Assembly (NCBI GenBank): GCA_947502405.1
Contig: CANMZT010000022.1
Span: 1 to 42,649, forward strand
Reading direction: 5' to 3'
Length of the DNA: 42,649 bases
Origin: an uncultured Algibacter sp.
GTDB taxonomy: Bacteria; Bacteroidota; Bacteroidia; Flavobacteriales; Flavobacteriaceae
Under the pieces are notes generated by a model that saw nothing but the letters and a program-made list of their open reading frames with translations, was not told where the DNA came from and did no database searches. The position numbers and the translations under genes were made by a program. Numbering within the stretch: position 1 is the stretch's first letter; each line of letters begins with the position of its first letter. Shown piece after piece: positions 1-7,351 of this stretch.

Positions 1-30
1 ACATTTGTGGAAGAGTAGGTCGTCGCCTTT
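1..30 (+). rRNA. rrf: 5S ribosomal RNA, 3' end (partial)
   Basis: The first ~30 bases match the conserved 3' end of bacterial 5S rRNA (the GTGGAAGAGTAGGTCG block followed by the closing GCC). The rest of the gene, and probably the 16S-23S part of an rRNA operon, lies off the left edge. A strong terminator follows directly, which fits the end of an rrn operon. The exact 3' end is approximate because the 5' strand of the closing helix is not in the window. Confidence 0.75.
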
Positions 31-34
31 TTTG

Positions 35-68
35 AATCCTCAACATTTATTTGTTGAGGATTTTTTTT
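35..68 (+). terminator. Rho-independent terminator after 5S rRNA
   Basis: A perfect 11-bp stem (35-45 with 52-62, AATCCTCAACA) closes a 6-base loop and runs into eight T residues. It sits 5 bases after the 5S end and ends the rRNA transcript before the convergent lipoprotein gene. Confidence 0.9.
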
Positions 69-117
69 GTTGTATACTTTTCTCTAAAAATGGCTTATTA
101 TTTATGCAACAAAGAAT

Positions 118-606
118 TTATATTTGTTTAAAGCTTATTTTTTCAGTATCCAATTGCTCTTTTTTTGGTATGGCTGGAATAAGTGGTTTGGATTGTTGAT
201 TGAAAAATAGCTGCTGTATGGAATCCATACGCCTCATCATTTGCTCAATTTCTGTATTGTGATTACTAAAACCTTTTTGAAAGAAATCTTCTGGGTAAAA
301 GCCACCGCCTGATATGGAATCTTTTCCAAAAAAGTCAGAGAAAAAGGAGTTACTAAATAATGAATGGTTATTAAAATGTTTTTGGAATTGCAATTTTAAA
401 CTATCACTTAGTTTTCCGTTTGAAGAATAGCTATAAGAGTAAATGGAATCGTAACGTTTTAGATTGCCAAATTCGTCGTACTCTTTGTTAACAGTAATGT
501 TTTCATCAGGTTTGATGGTGTTGTTTTCTGTTTTTTCTGTTTTGTCTTGTCCTGAACAATTAAAAAATAAGAGACAAAACAATGTGATTAGATTCAATGT
601 TTTCAT
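118..606 (-). CDS. Hypothetical lipoprotein, 162 aa
   Basis: The start has a lipoprotein signal peptide: hydrophobic residues 4-16, then Cys17 in a lipobox-like FFNC. The mature part is hydrophilic and rich in Ser, Asn and Phe, with repeated FF/SFF clusters and an acidic start, so it is probably anchored in a membrane facing the periplasm. I recognise no domain. A YDEFGNLKRYDS stretch resembles short YD-type repeats seen in other surface proteins, but one copy is not enough for an assignment. The gene stands alone, convergent with the 5S rRNA terminator. Function unknown. Confidence 0.75.
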   Translation of the reverse strand: MKTLNLITLFCLLFFNCSGQDKTEKTENNTIKPDENITVNKEYDEFGNLKRYDSIYSYSYSSNGKLSDSLKLQFQKHFNNHSLFSNSFFSDFFGKDSISGGGFYPEDFFQKGFSNHNTEIEQMMRRMDSIQQLFFNQQSKPLIPAIPKKEQLDTEKISFKQI

Positions 607-910
607 CGTGTTTTATTTTTGAATTATACTTTTAAAACAATAAAGAATTTTCAAAAAATATACCAAATGGGAATATAGAATTGTTTTAGGTTTTTGAAAT
701 GTCAGATTGACAGAAAAAGGAGGTTTTAATGTAATTTGAATATTCGTTTAATATTTTACGGATGTGCTTCGTTTTAATATTAGAACACGTTTAGCACAAT
801 TAATTTATATTTGAGTTTAAATAAAAATAACTGAAGCTAACTAGAATATTAGTCTTTATAGTTTCTACATTTTTCAAATAAAGTTTTGAGGTTTAAAGCA
901 GTGTTAGCCT
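607..910. other. AT-rich intergenic stretch, no gene seen
   Basis: I find no convincing reading frame, RNA gene or hairpin here. It probably carries the promoter of the lipoprotein gene at its left end and runs into a family A repeat at its right end. Confidence 0.5.
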
Positions 911-1069
911 TTGCGTTAGGGATTGTAGAGGAAATCCTTTTTAAAAAAAGGTAAGCTATAATTTAGGTTTGAACTTGGTTTTGGCAGATTGCCAAGTCGA
1001 TTACTCCTTGTAAAGACGTATTTAAAAAGATTGTAACGTAAAGCCCGACCCTTGTGGTGACGCCCCAAA
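911..1069 (-). repeat. Dispersed repeat family A with nested family B, copy 1
   Basis: On this strand the element begins GCGTTAGGGAT (913-923) and ends AAGCCCGACC... GACGCCCC (1041-1066). These are degenerate versions of the two ends found at 10611-10713 and 33679-33834. A short A/T hairpin (936-951) follows the first end. A degenerate family B unit, GGCAGATTGCCA to AAAGACG (983-1018), lies inside. The element abuts the 3' end of corA and contains no ORF. Confidence 0.7.
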
Positions 1070-1081
1070 AATAAAAATGAT

Positions 1082-2149
1082 TTAGAGCCATTTTTTTTTG
1101 CGGAAATAATAGAGCATGCCGAGGAAAATTAAAATCATGACGCCCCAAGCAACGAAATACCCGTATTTGTATTGGAGTTCTGGCATGTTTTGGAAATTCA
1201 TGCCGTAAATGCCTGCGATGAAGGTAAGTGGTATGAAAATAGATGCCATTATGGTGAGGACTTTCATGACTTCGTTCATTTTATTACTAATGCTGGTCAT
1301 GTACATGTCCATTAAACTCCATATCATTTCGCGGTAGATATCTATGTTTTCTGTTACTTGTACGAGGTGATCGTAAATGTCGCGGTAGTAGGTGATTGTC
1401 TTTTGTTGTATAAGGTTGTTGTCGTTTTTTTCAATACGATTGAGGACTTCGCGTAAAGGAAAAATAGCACGACGTACTCTAAGGATTTCGCGTTTTAAAT
1501 CTTGTATATTTTTACTGGTATCATCATCTACCTTGTTGGAGAAAATGGCGGTTTCAAAATCTTCTACTTTGTCGCCTAAAATATCTATAACGCTAAAGTA
1601 ATGGTCTACAGTGGCATCGATGAGGGTGTATAGCAAATAATCAGCGGACATGCTTCTTATGCGTCCCTTAGCGAGCCTAATTCTATCTCTTACGGTATCA
1701 AACACATCGCCTTCGGATTCTTGAAAGGAGAGTACATAGTTTTTACCTAATACAAAACTGACTTGTTCTGAGACGATGTTTTTATCATCATTATAATACA
1801 GCATTTTTATAACTAGAAAGAGATAATCGTCGTACTCATCAATTTTTGGGCGTTGTGCGATGTTTACAATATCTTCTAAAACCAACGGATGAATATTGTA
1901 ATGTTGCCCAAGTTTCTCTATTTGTTTTACATGGTTGAGTCCGTTAATATTTATCCAAGATACTGTAGGGGTGTCTTTAAAATTGAATACATTTTCAACG
2001 CTTTCTAGTTGGGATTCGGTGCAGTTGTCTTTAGTAAAATCGAAGGCTTCTAGAAAGAGTTTATTTTTTACTTTTTCTCCGGTATATATAACACTTCCTG
2101 GAACTTGCCCTAGTTTCTTTTTGGAACGGTATACTCTTTTTTGTGGCAT
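1082..2149 (-). CDS. corA: Magnesium/cobalt transporter CorA
   Basis: CorA is a pentameric inner-membrane channel for Mg2+ (and Co2+). The 355-residue length is normal for the family. Residues 1-285 form the large cytoplasmic funnel. Two transmembrane helices close the protein; the first ends in the signature YGMNF with GMN at 316-318, the second is about 327-347, and a basic tail FRKKKW follows. It is the last gene of a tight minus-strand cluster, 32 bp after a small MscS-type channel, which suggests co-transcription of two ion/osmotic functions. The start ATG at 2149 gives the usual N-terminal length. Confidence 0.95.
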   Translation of the reverse strand: MPQKRVYRSKKKLGQVPGSVIYTGEKVKNKLFLEAFDFTKDNCTESQLESVENVFNFKDTPTVSWININGLNHVKQIEKLGQHYNIHPLVLEDIVNIAQRPKIDEYDDYLFLVIKMLYYNDDKNIVSEQVSFVLGKNYVLSFQESEGDVFDTVRDRIRLAKGRIRSMSADYLLYTLIDATVDHYFSVIDILGDKVEDFETAIFSNKVDDDTSKNIQDLKREILRVRRAIFPLREVLNRIEKNDNNLIQQKTITYYRDIYDHLVQVTENIDIYREMIWSLMDMYMTSISNKMNEVMKVLTIMASIFIPLTFIAGIYGMNFQNMPELQYKYGYFVAWGVMILIFLGMLYYFRKKKWL

Positions 2150-2181
2150 AATCTGTATTATACTTATAAAGATAAGATTAT

Positions 2182-2730
2182 TTATACGATATTGGCATCA
2201 TCATTGCCATGATCTATAGCGTCTTTCTCTACCAATGTTACTGCTTTTTGAAGTATAAGGTTATTGGGATAGGTTACCAAGTCGCCGTTGTCTAATCTTA
2301 GGTGCAATTGAAAGGCGCGAATGTCTTCAATGATTGCTTTTATGGGGAAATCCTTATCGTGAATTTCGATTTTATCACCTACTTTGTAGGGAAAATTGAA
2401 AAACATAATAATGCCCGAAGTTACATTACTTAAAATGGACCAGATTGCGAAGAGTGCAATACCTATAATGGCGAATACTGATGAAAATATTACTGCAATA
2501 TCTTCAAATTGTGCACCGAAAACAAATAACTCTATAAGTAAGGTGATTAGTAAAAGTGATACGGTTACATAGCGTTTCATTAAACGTACTCTTGCAACGT
2601 TAATATCATTCTTTTTTGCAATTTTACTTATTGTAAAATGAATGATAAATCGGATTATTAAGAATGATAGTAAAACAAAAGCTGTTACTAAAAGTTGGCT
2701 TCGGTGCATTTCAAAAAAGTCAGCAATCAT
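2182..2730 (-). CDS. Small MscS-family mechanosensitive ion channel
   Basis: Mechanosensitive channel of the MscS superfamily, 182 aa. The N-terminus is a membrane helix (about 12-33), a second is at about 50-70, and the pore-lining TM3-like segment is about 75-100, rich in Ala, Gly and Ser. The beta domain follows, with the typical FPYKVGDKIEI and a final YPNNLILQKAV motif (MscS consensus IPNxxxxxxx). It stops soon after the beta domain, so the C-terminal alpha/beta cage of E. coli MscS is absent; such minimal forms are common in Bacteroidota. It lies between the lipoprotein gene and corA in the same orientation. Confidence 0.85.
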   Translation of the reverse strand: MIADFFEMHRSQLLVTAFVLLSFLIIRFIIHFTISKIAKKNDINVARVRLMKRYVTVSLLLITLLIELFVFGAQFEDIAVIFSSVFAIIGIALFAIWSILSNVTSGIIMFFNFPYKVGDKIEIHDKDFPIKAIIEDIRAFQLHLRLDNGDLVTYPNNLILQKAVTLVEKDAIDHGNDDANIV

Positions 2731-2766
2731 AATTGTTGTTAATTATGATACAAAGATAATAGCTAA

Positions 2767-3678
2767 TTAGTTTAATTGTAGTGAGTCTCGTAAAATTTCA
2801 TCTTTATTATGATTTTTTTGCCAATATGGAGATTTTATGGTTTTTAGCTTTATAGCTTTTGTGGTTAATAGTTTATTACCGCTTTTAAAGGTTTCTTCCC
2901 AAGATTGTATGATATGAGGAAATTTAGGGTTGAAGTTGATGGCTAATGTTCTATCAAGATTTTTGTATTTGAGTACGTATTGGTCTTCGGTTAAAGTAGC
3001 TTCTGCTTGATATGCTTTTATTTTTTCATGCTTCATTCGGGTAAATTCAAGAGAAGGAATTATCGAAATAGTACCTATTGGTAATGATTTAGGATTAATG
3101 CGTAATTGGATCCACAATTCGTTTTCTAAAATGGTTTTGTTTACTTTAAAGTTTTCATCGGCTTCTCCTTGGAAGTAGGAGTGCGACATCACCTCAAATT
3201 GATTTCTGTTATTTAATTGCGCGTAAACATGACCACACCATTCTTGTATAGAACTAGATACTTTAAGAGCGTGTTGATTGTTAGCCACAGGGTAGAAGGA
3301 ACTTTGCATTATGGAATAAGGGTAAACTCCCGTATTGAAATTTTTGGTAGCATTTAATTTTAAAACAGGAACGTTAGTTTGGTTTTGATAATCGGCTTTA
3401 ACTTGTATATCTGGTAAAAAATCTTCAGTTACATAAACTAAAACAGCGTTGCCTTCTCGAATTTCGCCATAGCGTGCTTGTTCTAGTTTGTAGGATGAAA
3501 TTTCGGCTTCACCTGCATACCAGTAGTGCTTAAATGCATCTGATAGTGGATTTTTTTGAAAGGTTTTATAAACTGTTAATTTGTCTTCCTTATTATGAGC
3601 AATTTCTGTTGCTTTTTCTTTTTTACACGATACAAATATTAGACAGATAATAACAAATGTAGATGCTTTCATTTTCAA
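2767..3678 (-). CDS. Conserved flavobacterial lipoprotein next to maf
   Basis: A 303-residue secreted lipoprotein: short basic start, hydrophobic core 7-15 and lipobox VSC with Cys18. The mature part is beta-rich and begins with a YWYAGEAEISSYKLEQARYGE block that I recall from a conserved Bacteroidota family. Some databases label that family septum formation inhibitor Maf, probably only because it sits beside the true maf gene, as here (25 bp away). It has no Maf motifs and is not a nucleotide hydrolase by sequence. The role is unknown; an envelope location is inferred from the signal. Confidence 0.8.
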   Translation of the reverse strand: MKMKASTFVIICLIFVSCKKEKATEIAHNKEDKLTVYKTFQKNPLSDAFKHYWYAGEAEISSYKLEQARYGEIREGNAVLVYVTEDFLPDIQVKADYQNQTNVPVLKLNATKNFNTGVYPYSIMQSSFYPVANNQHALKVSSSIQEWCGHVYAQLNNRNQFEVMSHSYFQGEADENFKVNKTILENELWIQLRINPKSLPIGTISIIPSLEFTRMKHEKIKAYQAEATLTEDQYVLKYKNLDRTLAINFNPKFPHIIQSWEETFKSGNKLLTTKAIKLKTIKSPYWQKNHNKDEILRDSLQLN

Positions 3679-3703
3679 ATGGTTTAGTCATAAAATTACA
3701 AAC

Positions 3704-4297
3704 TTAAACGCCATCTGCAATGGTATTTAACGTTTTGTAAACACGATGCACTGGAAGTCCCATCACATTAAAATATGAGCCTTCTATTTTTGTTACAGCT
3801 ATTTGACCTATCCAATCCTGAATACCATATGCACCTGCTTTATCAAAAGGTTTATAGTGTTTTATGTAATAATGTATTTCATCATCAGCTAAATTTTTGA
3901 AAGTAACTTTTGTAATATCATGAAGTGTTTTTTCAAAATTTAAAGTTGTAAAACATACCGAAGTAATAACCTCGTGTGTTTTGCCGCTTAATTCTTTTAG
4001 CATACTAAAAGCGTCTTCTTCATTTCTGGGTTTGCCTAAAGCTTTTTGATTATGCCACACTATAGTATCACTGGTAATTAAAATATCTTTGTGTTGCAAC
4101 TCATTTTTAAACGGAAGCGCTTTTAATTGCGCGAGGTAATTACTGATTTCAAAATGTGTTAAACGAGGCGGATATTCTTCTTTAACAGGCTTGAGTTGAA
4201 TTTTAAAATTGAGTCCTAAGTTTTTGAAAAACTCTTGTCTTCTAGGTGAACCTGAAGCTAGAATTATATTATAGTTTTTGAGTTTTTCGTTAAGCAT
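3704..4297 (-). CDS. maf: Maf family nucleoside triphosphate pyrophosphatase
   Basis: Maf proteins hydrolyse non-canonical or excess nucleotides (typically dTTP/UTP or modified forms) to the monophosphate. The 197-residue protein starts MLNEKLKNYN and carries the diagnostic ILASGSPRR loop (12-20), followed by a SDTIV motif and KAGAYGIQ near the C-terminus. I chose the ATG at 4297: it overlaps the ubiA stop by one base (TAATG), a classic translational coupling. The longer frame to 4357 would add 20 residues that overlap ubiA and do not look like Maf. Confidence 0.93.
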   Translation of the reverse strand: MLNEKLKNYNIILASGSPRRQEFFKNLGLNFKIQLKPVKEEYPPRLTHFEISNYLAQLKALPFKNELQHKDILITSDTIVWHNQKALGKPRNEEDAFSMLKELSGKTHEVITSVCFTTLNFEKTLHDITKVTFKNLADDEIHYYIKHYKPFDKAGAYGIQDWIGQIAVTKIEGSYFNVMGLPVHRVYKTLNTIADGV

Positions 4298-5211
4298 TAA
4301 TTGAGAATTACATACTTGTATAAAAGTAATGAAAGCATCCCGAAAAGCATAATCCATTTATACATATTACTAATATGATGCATATCTTTTTTTGTTGAAG
4401 CACTAAAGGTTTTTATGCTTGTGTAGATATGTGGACCTAAAACAAATAATAAAAAATAGCCAACTGCAATAGGTTGTTTATACAAATCTGAAATTATATA
4501 ATAAATAATACCAAATAATGGAAAGAAATTTAAAACTGTTAAAATGTTTTTTGTGCGCGCTCTCCCAATAGCTATGGGTAAGGTATTCATACCAGCTTTA
4601 TAATCACCATCAATATCTTCAATATCTTTAGCTATTTCTCTTAACAGATTTATACTAAATGCAAAAAGCGCATAATCTAAAATAACTTTAAAAAACACCC
4701 ATTGTGTATCTTGATTTTGCGATGTCATGCTTGGGATTAATTCAAAAACACCAACTATAATTACTGATAGGGCTACTAATGCTGAAATCACTAGGTTTCC
4801 AACAAGCGCAGTGCGTTTTAAGTAAGAAGCATAGATGTAAAGTAGTATTGAAATAATAACAAACAAGGAAAAGAAAGGTGCTTTTCCAACCCGATGCGAT
4901 AGATAAAAGCCGATACCAACACCTATTAAATTAAGAATAATAAACTGATTATAGGCTACTTTTTCTGAGATGTATTGCCCAATTAAAACCTTTTTTGGTT
5001 TGTTAACATGGTCAGTTTCCACATCATAAATGTCGTTAATAATATTTCCAGCTGCGGCAATACATACTGTGGCTAAAATTAAAAGCAAAATACCAGTGTT
5101 GTCTAATGCGGTTTTTACTCCAAAAGGCTCTAATAATGCGTATTTAATTAGTAATTGCACAAGGGCAATCATTAAAAGGTTTTTCCAACGTATGAGTTTT
5201 AAGAACTTCAA
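4297..5211 (-). CDS. UbiA-family prenyltransferase (geranylgeranylglycerol-phosphate type)
   Basis: Integral-membrane prenyltransferase of 304 aa with about eight helices. The first Asp-rich motif is NIINDIYDVETD (N59, D60, D63, D67), which binds the Mg-prenyl diphosphate. The second is DIEDIDGDYKAGMNTLP around residues 195-210. Flavobacterial members of this clade are usually annotated as geranylgeranylglycerol-phosphate geranylgeranyltransferase; the actual acceptor cannot be read from sequence. Its stop overlaps the maf start, and it follows the KdsC-like gene by 19 bp. Confidence 0.88.
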   Translation of the reverse strand: MKFLKLIRWKNLLMIALVQLLIKYALLEPFGVKTALDNTGILLLILATVCIAAAGNIINDIYDVETDHVNKPKKVLIGQYISEKVAYNQFIILNLIGVGIGFYLSHRVGKAPFFSLFVIISILLYIYASYLKRTALVGNLVISALVALSVIIVGVFELIPSMTSQNQDTQWVFFKVILDYALFAFSINLLREIAKDIEDIDGDYKAGMNTLPIAIGRARTKNILTVLNFFPLFGIIYYIISDLYKQPIAVGYFLLFVLGPHIYTSIKTFSASTKKDMHHISNMYKWIMLFGMLSLLLYKYVILN

Positions 5212-5230
5212 GTATTCCGGTTTCTAACAA

Positions 5231-5761
5231 CTAGTCATATTTAGCACCAAAATTACCGCTCCATTTGTCTTGAACTTTTAAAACTTGCTCAATCACATCG
5301 CGTACAGCACCTTTACCACCTTTTTTATGAGATATATATTTTGAAATGCTCTTAATTTCAGGCACAGCATCTTGTGGGCAACACGGTAAACCAATACCTT
5401 TCATTACAGGGTAGTCAGGAATGTCATCACCCATATAAAGCACATTTTCAGATCTCACACCCTTTTTGGAAAAATAATCATTAAGCTGTTCAATTTTGTT
5501 ATGCGCTCCTAAATAAATATCTGTAATACCAAGTCCTTTTAAACGTAATCGTACCCCTTCGTTTGAGCCACCCGAAATAATACACACATTAAAACCAGCA
5601 TCAACAGCTGTTTTTAAGGCATAACCATCTTTAATATTCATGGTTCTTAGCATTTCTCCTGTGGTGGTAACGGTAACTGAACCATCGGTTAATACACCAT
5701 CAACATCAAAAATAAATGTGGTAATATGTTCTAGGTATTCCTTATAGCTTTTTGCTTCCAT
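5231..5761 (-). CDS. KdsC-like HAD phosphatase
   Basis: HAD-superfamily hydrolase of the KdsC class, which removes the 8-phosphate of KDO-8-P in LPS core synthesis. It is cap-less and about 176 residues long, typical of tetrameric KdsC. Motif I is FDVDGVLTDG (catalytic D19, D21), motif II is IISGG and motif IV is GDDIPD. I prefer the ATG at 5761 (MEAKSYKEY) to the one at 5794, because the shorter form has the normal KdsC length and overlaps the upstream DUF2520 gene by only 20 bp instead of 53. Kdo-8-P as substrate is inferred from the family. Confidence 0.87.
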   Translation of the reverse strand: MEAKSYKEYLEHITTFIFDVDGVLTDGSVTVTTTGEMLRTMNIKDGYALKTAVDAGFNVCIISGGSNEGVRLRLKGLGITDIYLGAHNKIEQLNDYFSKKGVRSENVLYMGDDIPDYPVMKGIGLPCCPQDAVPEIKSISKYISHKKGGKGAVRDVIEQVLKVQDKWSGNFGAKYD

Positions 5762-6509
5762 GGGTTTGTTGAATAGATTTTGTAAGCATCTCATAAATAG
5801 CTTTATGTTGCTCGTTTTCTAAAGTCTTTAAGTGTTTTTTTATAGTCTTTTTATCGTCTCGTAAAGCAGGACCAGTTTGTGCTTTGTAAGGCGATAGTTC
5901 TTGTACTTTTTTAGCAGTTTCTAAAATAAGTGGTTTCAGTAAATCAAACTCAGCACCTTCACTTTCTGTAATCTCATGCCCAATTCTGTAGAGTTGATTA
6001 GTAAAGTTATTAACAAAAACAGCAGCCAGATGTAGTACACGCCTTTGGTCGCTATTTATACGTTTGGTTGGGCTACCCAAACTAACCGCCACTTTTTTCA
6101 ATAAAGGATAACTCTTTTTATCAACCGTTTCAATACAAATCGGCACCTTAACAAAATCCATTTCCTTGGCTTTACTAAAACTTTGCAAAGGATATAAAAC
6201 GCCTCGTTTGTGTTTCATATCCAAATCGTAAATATTCGCACTGCCAGAGGTATGTGCTACCAATTTCCCCTCAAAAGGCAGTTGGCTAGATAGCACCGGA
6301 ATCACATCATCACTTACCGCTAAAATATAAATATCGGCATCTTTTAAAGCCTGTAAATCATCCGTAATATCAACCACGTTCTTGTACGGTTGAATAGTAG
6401 ATAAACTCCTGTTATACCATTGAATAACAGAAACATCCTCTGCCTTACTAAACCCTTTAAATAAATGTGTGCCAACATTGCCCGCACCAAGAATCACAAC
6501 TGAAATCAT
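5742..6509 (-). CDS. Rossmann-fold and DUF2520 domain protein
   Basis: 255 aa. The N-terminal nucleotide-binding fold opens MISVVILGAGNVGTH (GxGxxG variant at 8-13), as in NADP-dependent oxidoreductases. A DUF2520 domain of alpha helices follows (from about residue 125), with the conserved HLAAVFVNNFTNQL helix. The fold resembles 6-phosphogluconate-dehydrogenase-like enzymes, but the substrate is unknown. It is the first gene of the seven-gene minus-strand cluster; a family A repeat lies upstream. Confidence 0.88.
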   Translation of the reverse strand: MISVVILGAGNVGTHLFKGFSKAEDVSVIQWYNRSLSTIQPYKNVVDITDDLQALKDADIYILAVSDDVIPVLSSQLPFEGKLVAHTSGSANIYDLDMKHKRGVLYPLQSFSKAKEMDFVKVPICIETVDKKSYPLLKKVAVSLGSPTKRINSDQRRVLHLAAVFVNNFTNQLYRIGHEITESEGAEFDLLKPLILETAKKVQELSPYKAQTGPALRDDKKTIKKHLKTLENEQHKAIYEMLTKSIQQTHGSKKL

Positions 6510-6560
6510 ACCGCTAAAATACTAATGAAATATGAATTAAAACCATAGAATTATTAATTT

Positions 6561-6658
6561 TTGGGCGCATCCCAAAAGGGTCGGGCTATCCGTTGCAAGT
6601 CCTCGCAACCACACTAAGGTGTGTTTGCTGTGGGCTTTTCACTACTATCCCTTGCGCA
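6561..6658 (+). repeat. Dispersed repeat family A, copy 2
   Basis: Starts TTGGGCGCATCCC then AAGGGTCGGGCTATCCGTTGCAA, and ends with a degenerate CCCTTGCGC at 6649-6657. The middle holds a small hairpin around CACAC/GTGTG (6611-6624). It is the same element as at 26341 and 27811 but diverged, and it fills the gap between the DUF2520 gene and the globin gene. Confidence 0.7.
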
Positions 6659-6714
6659 AGTATCTGCAGTAGCTGTTTTTAATACATTTATGTAGTAAAT
6701 ATTTGTAAAAGTTA

Positions 6715-6748
6715 TTGCCAGTAATCATTTATAAAATAGTTAAATTTG
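6715..6748 (+). promoter_or_regulatory. Bacteroidota-type promoter of the globin gene
   Basis: TTG at 6715-6717 and TAAATTTG at 6741-6748, spaced 23 bases, fit the TTG/TAnnTTTG pattern used by the Bacteroidota primary sigma factor. The -7 box ends 6 bases before the ATG at 6755, so the transcript would be nearly leaderless. Confidence 0.5.
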
Positions 6749-6754
6749 TAATAC

Positions 6755-7153
6755 ATGAAGCAAGATATTCAAACCAGAGCAGATGTACATTTATTAGTAT
6801 CTTCATTCTACAAAAAAGTAAGAAGCGATAGTGTACTCGGACCTTTTTTTGAGCCTATAATAAAAGATTGGGATGCACATATTGAGCGCTTAACCACATT
6901 CTGGGAAACTAGCCTGTTTATGACACGTAAATTAGAACAGAAATATCATGGAGACCCATTGCAAGTTCATGTAAAAGTAGATAAAGATAATAATCAAAGT
7001 ATTACAGAGTTGCACTTTGGACTCTGGCTAAACCTTTGGTTTGAAACTATCGAAGAACTTTTTAAAGGTGAACATGCCGAAAACGCCAAACGACGCGCCA
7101 GAAAAATGGGAACGTTTCTATACCTAAAAATTTTTGAGGCAAGATCTCAGTAA
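6755..7153 (+). CDS. Group III truncated haemoglobin
   Basis: 132-residue truncated globin (trHb3 class), a haem protein with a 2-on-2 helical fold, likely involved in O2 or NO/redox chemistry in the cytoplasm. Visible signature: VSSFYKKVRSDSVLGPFF near the start, WDAHIERLTTFWETSLF in the middle, then a YHGDPLQVH stretch carrying the likely proximal His, and FGLWLNLWFETIEELF near the end. It precedes ccsBA with a 200-bp gap in the same direction; both concern haem, but co-transcription is not clear. Confidence 0.9.
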   Translation: MKQDIQTRADVHLLVSSFYKKVRSDSVLGPFFEPIIKDWDAHIERLTTFWETSLFMTRKLEQKYHGDPLQVHVKVDKDNNQSITELHFGLWLNLWFETIEELFKGEHAENAKRRARKMGTFLYLKIFEARSQ

Positions 7154-7317
7154 ATACTGTGCAGTAAGCTACTTTTCTATATCAATAACTTGTCAATTTT
7201 GCTTTGCTCATTTTCTGTAAAAACTCTTTGAATCTCAGCGTAAGACTTCCGTCTTCTGTCATTGACCATCTGTCATTTTTTTCAATACTTTAACACTTCC
7301 AAATAAACATTAATCCG

Positions 7318-7325
7318 TAAATTTG
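7318..7325 (+). promoter_or_regulatory. -7 box (TAAATTTG) before ccsBA
   Basis: Exact match to TAnnTTTG, 27 bases before the ATG at 7352. No TTG lies at the ideal spacing upstream, so this is a moderate prediction. Confidence 0.35.
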
Positions 7326-7351
7326 CAAAACCTTTTAAAAGGCTTCAAATT

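Noticed and set aside
2767-3678. Septum formation inhibitor Maf as a name for this lipoprotein
   Set aside because: No Maf motif; the real maf is the neighbouring gene.
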